DNA from: Candidatus Latescibacterota bacterium
GTDB taxonomy: Bacteria > Latescibacterota > UBA2968
DNA length: 34,611 nucleotides
NCBI GenBank assembly: GCA_022822565.1
Contig: JAJEAX010000021.1
Coordinates: 1 to 34,611, forward strand
Direction of reading: 5' to 3'
Within the stretch, counting starts at the first letter, position 1. Every line of letters starts with the position of its first letter. Below are positions 30,342 through 34,611 of the stretch, in pieces. Both the position numbers and the translations under genes were made by a program. The notes below the pieces were generated by a model. The model did no database searches and was not told where the DNA came from. It saw only the letters and a program-made list of their open reading frames with translations.

Positions 30342-32798
30342 CTACAGGCCGATGAGGTAAGACAGCTTCAGCAGAAGGGCGCGGTTGCGTTCGTGGAGGC
30401 CGCCTTCCGTGCCGTAACCTTGATCGTACACAAGATAAAGGTCGCTGCCTGGGCGAAAACGGTAATTCAATAGGAAATTTGTACTGAATACTTCTGAATC
30501 ATTGTTCCACTGGGCGAACACTTTCACGTAGAAGTCCGTGGTGAATGAATACTGGAGGCGGTTGCTCAATACGTGAATGTTCAGATTGGCGTGTGGTAGT
30601 CTGAGCCAGTTAATTTCATAATCCGTTTCGAGCGAAAGCCTTCCCACAGGACGGAATAAATTGGTTACCCAGACCCGATATCTGCGCCCCGTATAGTAAT
30701 TTCCCACCTCCAGGGATACACGAGGGCTGAGCTTTCGGATTCGACTGCCAAACAAACGCATTTTGAATGTCGTAAATTCGTATTTCCCGACAGGGATGTC
30801 GGTTGTCATCCTCCTTGACGGTCTGAACGGCCCCTCGACCACATCGTAGGTTCGGGTTATATCGAAAATGTACCAGTCGCCGGAACTGAATCCAGTGAGT
30901 GAGTACAAACTGGCAATCCAGAATTTTACTTCGTTGTTTGCGTTGGTAAATACACGAAAATACGGGCGGAAATATATCGATCGTATGCCCAGGACGCCTG
31001 GTCGTGGTCGATAACCCAGCTCGGAATAATAGCGGTTCAGGCCCCGGAGCCCACGCCTTCGATTCACGAATCCGACCGCTGGATTGAAATTGTTCTCGAT
31101 CTTCATGTAAGAAAACCGGGCGGAGTAAATCGTACCTGAATAACCCGCTTCGATAAATGCGGCATCGTCTTCATCGGTATTTCCTGCGTCCCATGTGCGG
31201 GCGTAAAACGCCGAAACGTTGAAGTTTGGCGTAGGCGAAAAGGAAAAGTCCAGTCCGCCGGCGCGATTGTAGGCACTGCCCGTTTGTTTGTTGACAAACA
31301 TGAAACCGAGATTCGAACGGGTGAACACATCCTGCTTTACGCGCAGGATCGAGAAGTCGGATTTATTCGAAAGGCCATTCGAATCCATCATGATGTGCAT
31401 GGCACCAATGCCGGTACCGCCTGTTTTGCCTACCAGTTTGCTGCCCAGGAGAATTGGGACGGGCTGGCCGTTTTCGAGTCCAATTCTTCGGCTGTAGAAC
31501 AACAAGGTAGGGGGGCGTGTATCTCCGCCTCGCATAGAAGCCGCTTCTCCAAAGTCAAAGAGGCTCGCGCTTTCCAGGAAGAAATCCCGTTTTTCCGGGA
31601 AGAAGAGCGGAAACTGCGTGAGGTTGACCTGTTCCTGGTCGCCCTCTACCTGGGCAAAGTCTGTGTTGTAGGACAGGTCCAGGGTCAGGTTCTGGGTGAC
31701 GCCATATCGGAGATCGACGCCGGCTTCCACGTCCGGCTGATAGGTGCGATCCACTGCTTCGAGATTTCTGAGCGTGCCCGGGAGGATATAAGGTTTGATT
31801 TGCAGGAGGTTCTTGCGGTCAATGGCGGTCAATCCTTTCAACGCTGCAAGGTCCGACATATAATAGCGTGATAGAACTGCCGACGATCGCTTGCCTACCA
31901 TCAGGGTTGTGCTTTCGTTTTTGGACGCGATGAAACGCGACAGGTTGATCCCCCACGTGAGATCCTCGCCTTCCACAAAGCGCAGTTGATCGAAGGGAAT
32001 GGCAATCTCCGCCGTCCAGCCTTGTTGATGCCGTCGTGTTTTTGCTTCCCAGATGCAGTCCCAGTCCTGATTTCGGGTGCGACCTTCCTGAGACAACAGC
32101 ATATCTTGCCTTGCGCCCAGCGAATTGATGAAAAAGGCCACGCCGTTTTGCCTGGCGTCATAGGGGTCCAGTATGATCTGAACGTTGTCATCCACGGCAA
32201 GTTCTGAGTCTCGTTTCATGTTGTTCGCGACGATGCTGTTGGGGGCCGAATCGTAACATTCTACGCCAAAGTAGATCTTCTGCTGGTCATATACAATGCG
32301 CGCTACTGTTCGCTCCGTGGCGGGCACGAAGTATTTGGGCCACCTTTGGATGAACCCTTCGATGGGTCGCGCCTGTTGCCAGACCGCATCATCCAGCCTC
32401 CCATTCAGAACAGGGCCTGTCGAAACGCGTGTCGCGTGGACTTCGCGGAGCGCCCGCATTCGTTCGGGAGGTGCCATTTCGCCGTTCAACCTGGCGACTT
32501 TTTGAGACGGCGCGAGGGCACTTTCTTTTGTCTCCACGACGCGCGCGACAAGCCGATCACCCAGCTCCTTGATGACTTCCAGTTTAACACCATTAAATCC
32601 ACCACCTTGGAGCACGCCGAGCCGACTCAGCACGGGCGCGGAACCATTCAGGCCGGAGATGTAAACGAGATCGCCGTGTACCTGATTGACAACGCCGATA
32701 GCTCCAAGGCTTTCCTCTCCACAAGCTGGTTCCTCTGTCGCGACGTGTGAAAACAGCAGGATGAAACAAGTGCTACCAACACATAAAGCACGAGCCAT
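30342..32798 (-). CDS. DUF5916 outer-membrane protein with CBM9-like domain
   Basis: An 818-residue exported protein. After a signal peptide (ALCVGSTCFILLFSHVA) and a short unassigned region, residues about 125-320 form a CBM9-like sugar-binding domain (LNGRLDDAVWQQARPIEGFIQ, YDQQKIYFGVECYDS, GWTAEIAIPFDQLRF). The rest is DUF5916, a predicted outer-membrane beta-barrel (NTDFAQVEGDQEQVNLTQFPLFFPEKRDFFLE, LLFYSRRIGL). It ends with alternating aromatic strands and LLLKLSYLIGL, as for barrel proteins. GAGG lies 6 bases before ATG 32798. It is divergent from a LysR-type gene, which likely regulates it. Confidence 0.88.
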   Translation of the reverse strand: MARALCVGSTCFILLFSHVATEEPACGEESLGAIGVVNQVHGDLVYISGLNGSAPVLSRLGVLQGGGFNGVKLEVIKELGDRLVARVVETKESALAPSQKVARLNGEMAPPERMRALREVHATRVSTGPVLNGRLDDAVWQQARPIEGFIQRWPKYFVPATERTVARIVYDQQKIYFGVECYDSAPNSIVANNMKRDSELAVDDNVQIILDPYDARQNGVAFFINSLGARQDMLLSQEGRTRNQDWDCIWEAKTRRHQQGWTAEIAIPFDQLRFVEGEDLTWGINLSRFIASKNESTTLMVGKRSSAVLSRYYMSDLAALKGLTAIDRKNLLQIKPYILPGTLRNLEAVDRTYQPDVEAGVDLRYGVTQNLTLDLSYNTDFAQVEGDQEQVNLTQFPLFFPEKRDFFLESASLFDFGEAASMRGGDTRPPTLLFYSRRIGLENGQPVPILLGSKLVGKTGGTGIGAMHIMMDSNGLSNKSDFSILRVKQDVFTRSNLGFMFVNKQTGSAYNRAGGLDFSFSPTPNFNVSAFYARTWDAGNTDEDDAAFIEAGYSGTIYSARFSYMKIENNFNPAVGFVNRRRGLRGLNRYYSELGYRPRPGVLGIRSIYFRPYFRVFTNANNEVKFWIASLYSLTGFSSGDWYIFDITRTYDVVEGPFRPSRRMTTDIPVGKYEFTTFKMRLFGSRIRKLSPRVSLEVGNYYTGRRYRVWVTNLFRPVGRLSLETDYEINWLRLPHANLNIHVLSNRLQYSFTTDFYVKVFAQWNNDSEVFSTNFLLNYRFRPGSDLYLVYDQGYGTEGGLHERNRALLLKLSYLIGL

Positions 32799-32874
32799 AA
32801 AAAACCTCGAATAATGAATGATGTCGAGCCCACGTATGATACTTGACGTAGGGCAGCGTGATACGGATTTCTTC

Positions 32875-32903
32875 TTGATCTTTGATTATTTATGAGTTAT
32901 TCT
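32875..32903 (+). promoter_or_regulatory. Candidate promoter of the LysR-type gene
   Basis: TTGATC (32875-32880), 17-base gap and TATTCT (32898-32903). It overlaps the inverted repeat at 32884-32920. Confidence 0.4.
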
Positions 32904-32920
32904 GGCGTAAGAAAATAATC
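32884..32920. promoter_or_regulatory. Inverted repeat in the divergent DUF5916/LysR interval
   Basis: GATTATTT (32884-32891) and AAATAATC (32913-32920) are perfect reverse complements separated by 21 bases. LysR regulators bind AT-rich inverted repeats between divergent genes and often repress themselves. A match to T-N11-A lies within the interval. Confidence 0.45.
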
Positions 32921-32962
32921 TCCGACTATTGATAGACAAAATTGATAATTACAATAGGATAT

Positions 32963-33925
32963 ATGAATAAAACGAATAGATCAAAATTCAGGCTAGAGAC
33001 CGACTTGATCAGCCTCCGTTCTCTGATCGCAGTCGTGGAAGAAGGCGGGTTCTCGGCGGCGGCGAATCGGATCAATCGCACACAGTCTGCTATCAGCCTT
33101 CAGGTCGCCAAGTTGGAGGAACGGCTGAACGCGAAGCTTTTGGAGCGTACCAGTCGATCCATCGCGTTAACGCCCGCTGGTGAAACTTTTCTAAGCTATG
33201 CCCGGCGAATTCTCGAACTGGCAGACGAAGCGGTTCTGTCTGTTACTGCGCCAAAGGAAACAACGCGACTTCGGGTAGGCTTTGTGCAATATCTTGCTCC
33301 GCAGCATCTGCACATCCTGCTTGCCCGTTTTCGGCAGGCGCATCCAAATTGTGACTTAAGCCTGGTTCTCGGGGGCGCAGGGGGCGCAAAATTGCTGGAG
33401 GCGATGGCGCGTGGTGAGCTGGATGTCGTTTTTGTGGATCCTGGTATGGCGCACGGTGAGGCAGACGGTGCCCTGGCAGGCTCCAAGGGCAAAGTGCTTT
33501 GGGAAGAACCATTGGTCTGGACGGGAAAGGTGAATCCTTCGGATGATCCATCTGCCCCGATTGAGCTGGTTTTGTTGCACCCGCCGTGTAGTTTTAGACA
33601 GATCGCCTTCGAAGCACTCACCAAGATCGGAACGCCGTGGAAACTCTCGATAGATACCAACTCTGTACAGGGGGTACAATCCGCGATTCGCGCCGGATTG
33701 GGTGTCAGCGTGCTGCCGCTCTCGGCTGTTCTGGAGGGCATGCCGATTAATGAAGGTGACTTGCCTGAACTCCCGAGAACGTCTGTGATGAGCTACACCA
33801 GCACGGATCTGTCGCACCCTTATGCGCAGCGGTTCATTGATTTTCTCCTCGAGCGTATGAAGGACAGCTTTAAGGTGAACAAGGACGTTTCATTTGGTGC
33901 AAGCAATAGCGCACCAGAATCATAA
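32963..33925 (+). CDS. LysR-family transcription regulator
   Basis: A 320-residue regulator. The N-terminal winged helix (LRSLIAVVEEGGFSAAANRINRTQSAISLQVAKLEERLNAKLLER) spans about 15-75. The C-terminal periplasmic-binding-like effector domain starts near 95 (TRLRVGFVQYLAPQHLHILLARFRQAHPNCDLSLVLG) with the hinge typical of LTTRs. The ORF start at 32942 is replaced by ATG 32963, which has AGGA ahead. It faces the DUF5916 gene with about 160 bases between the two starts. Effector unknown. Confidence 0.92.
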   Translation: MNKTNRSKFRLETDLISLRSLIAVVEEGGFSAAANRINRTQSAISLQVAKLEERLNAKLLERTSRSIALTPAGETFLSYARRILELADEAVLSVTAPKETTRLRVGFVQYLAPQHLHILLARFRQAHPNCDLSLVLGGAGGAKLLEAMARGELDVVFVDPGMAHGEADGALAGSKGKVLWEEPLVWTGKVNPSDDPSAPIELVLLHPPCSFRQIAFEALTKIGTPWKLSIDTNSVQGVQSAIRAGLGVSVLPLSAVLEGMPINEGDLPELPRTSVMSYTSTDLSHPYAQRFIDFLLERMKDSFKVNKDVSFGASNSAPES

Positions 33926-33977
33926 ATACCGCTTTCACGGAGCTACATTTTTACAGAACTTTTTGGACTTGCCCCGC

Positions 33978-34189
33978 ACAGTTGGACCAGGTGACGGGGG
34001 CTTCAGGTGTGTTATTGGCACACACAAGCCGGCCAATGAGCAGAAACTGCTGGACATTGACGGCGACTGGCGGCGGAACTGGTGCGACTGGCGCGTGTGA
34101 AGAGCGACCCGGGTGTGTTGCTGCCGGGCATGTCGCCGCCGCACATCCGGCTGACGGACGAGACCAGAGCGATGCTGAGTGCCAACTAG
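33978..34189 (+). pseudogene. Decayed PhyH-family copy with an internal deletion
   Basis: Bases 33978-34087 match 29774-29883 of the intact PhyH gene at about 94% by my count (7 differences in 110). Bases 34088-34189 match 30206-30307. The piece between (322 bases of the intact gene) is missing, at the shared join GCGA/CTGGC. Since 322 is not a multiple of 3 the frame is broken and a TGA follows. The original frame has its own TAG at 34187-34189, so the copy was a paralogue, not an exact duplicate. It lies 52 bases past the LysR stop. Confidence 0.85.
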
Positions 34190-34611
34190 AACTTTTTAGC
34201 CAAATGAGAGGGAAATCAGCAGAGGGCGTTTTGGAAGATTCTCCTCATTGGAGATTGAGCATAGACAGTTTGTTGGAGAGGGATTCAGGCAGGGACGGCT
34301 TCTCTTCTTTTTAGCGAAACGTGGGCGTGGTCATTGTGTGTGCTGGGGAGATTGTACACACTTTCACCATGTTCTGTTTTCAGTGTTTTTCCCCGGCTGT
34401 CCCGTATAGGACGAAAGCCCATTGCCCGGAAATACTCGGTGCGAATACTGCGACTGTTCAGTAAGATATTTCATAGTACACGACAAAACTTCGCAACGTA
34501 TTGTGTCACAAAGAATTAAAAAAATGAAAATTGCTCAATTTGGGCTTTTGATCCAGTATGCACAACACATCTGCTGAGTTTATGTGGGAATCCATCTCTT
34601 GGACAAGCAGA
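34190..34611. other. No gene recognised
   Basis: About 420 bases with only short ORFs, none with a convincing ribosome site or family. No RNA gene, repeat or strong terminator was found by eye. Confidence 0.5.

Noticed and set aside
34334-34519. ORF of 61 residues at the window end
   Set aside because: No ribosome site, family or conserved pattern seen.

Overview
The window reads as a chromosomal segment of an uncultured Gram-negative bacterium, most likely from the FCB superphylum or a Latescibacterota/Poribacteria-type relative. Pointers are a GWxTD-domain protein, a DUF5683-type protein, lamin-tail surface protein with a FlgD/T9SS-like C-terminus, a DUF5916 outer-membrane protein, a phytanoyl-CoA dioxygenase family gene, and an LptB/LptC/OstA set that implies an LPS-type outer membrane. 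This placement comes from family content, not from a marker gene. Many starts are GTG and are fixed by Shine-Dalgarno sites or by GTGA stop/start overlaps.

Layout. 1-900: an HU/IHF gene with its own promoter and terminator, then a small conserved gene on the minus strand. 910-4188: a five-lamin-tail-domain secreted protein (minus) with a perfect sigma-54 promoter. 4477-5253: an unrecognised plus-strand protein convergent with rpoN. 5259-12059 (minus): gatC, a terminator, pyrG, lptC, a large OstA/LptA-like gene, lptB, a MOSC gene and rpoN, i.e. the familiar lpt-rpoN cluster with pyrG ahead of it and a MOSC gene inserted. 12127-15514 (minus): an accessory island with an AAA ATPase (DUF3696 type) plus a partner carrying an MIT_C-like phospholipase-D-fold domain, then a broken PIN-domain toxin next to an intact antitoxin-like gene. 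15571-19730 (minus): two small unknown genes, ruvX, mltG and a pcrA/uvrD helicase. 19811-25316 (minus): lipoprotein, DUF5683-type protein and a CsgG-like/TPR/GWxTD protein, divergent from a TonB-like gene (25539-26225, plus). 26309-29048 (minus): CYTH, CYTH-like/CHAD and an orphan ParA-type ATPase. 29291-34189: a GC-richer end with a PhyH-family oxygenase, a DUF5916 outer-membrane protein, a divergent LysR regulator and a decayed second PhyH copy.

The most interesting items are (i) the ATPase + MIT_C-like gene pair as a candidate conflict/defence module, (ii) the CYTH-CHAD-ParA operon, which suggests a polyphosphate-body positioning system, (iii) the consensus sigma-54 promoter with a possible activator palindrome ahead of the lamin-tail gene, in a window that also encodes RpoN, (iv) a long antisense relationship between rpoN and its convergent neighbour, and (v) two gene remnants (PIN toxin, PhyH) whose breakpoints can be read. 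All functions are inferred from motifs read by eye; no database search was run.
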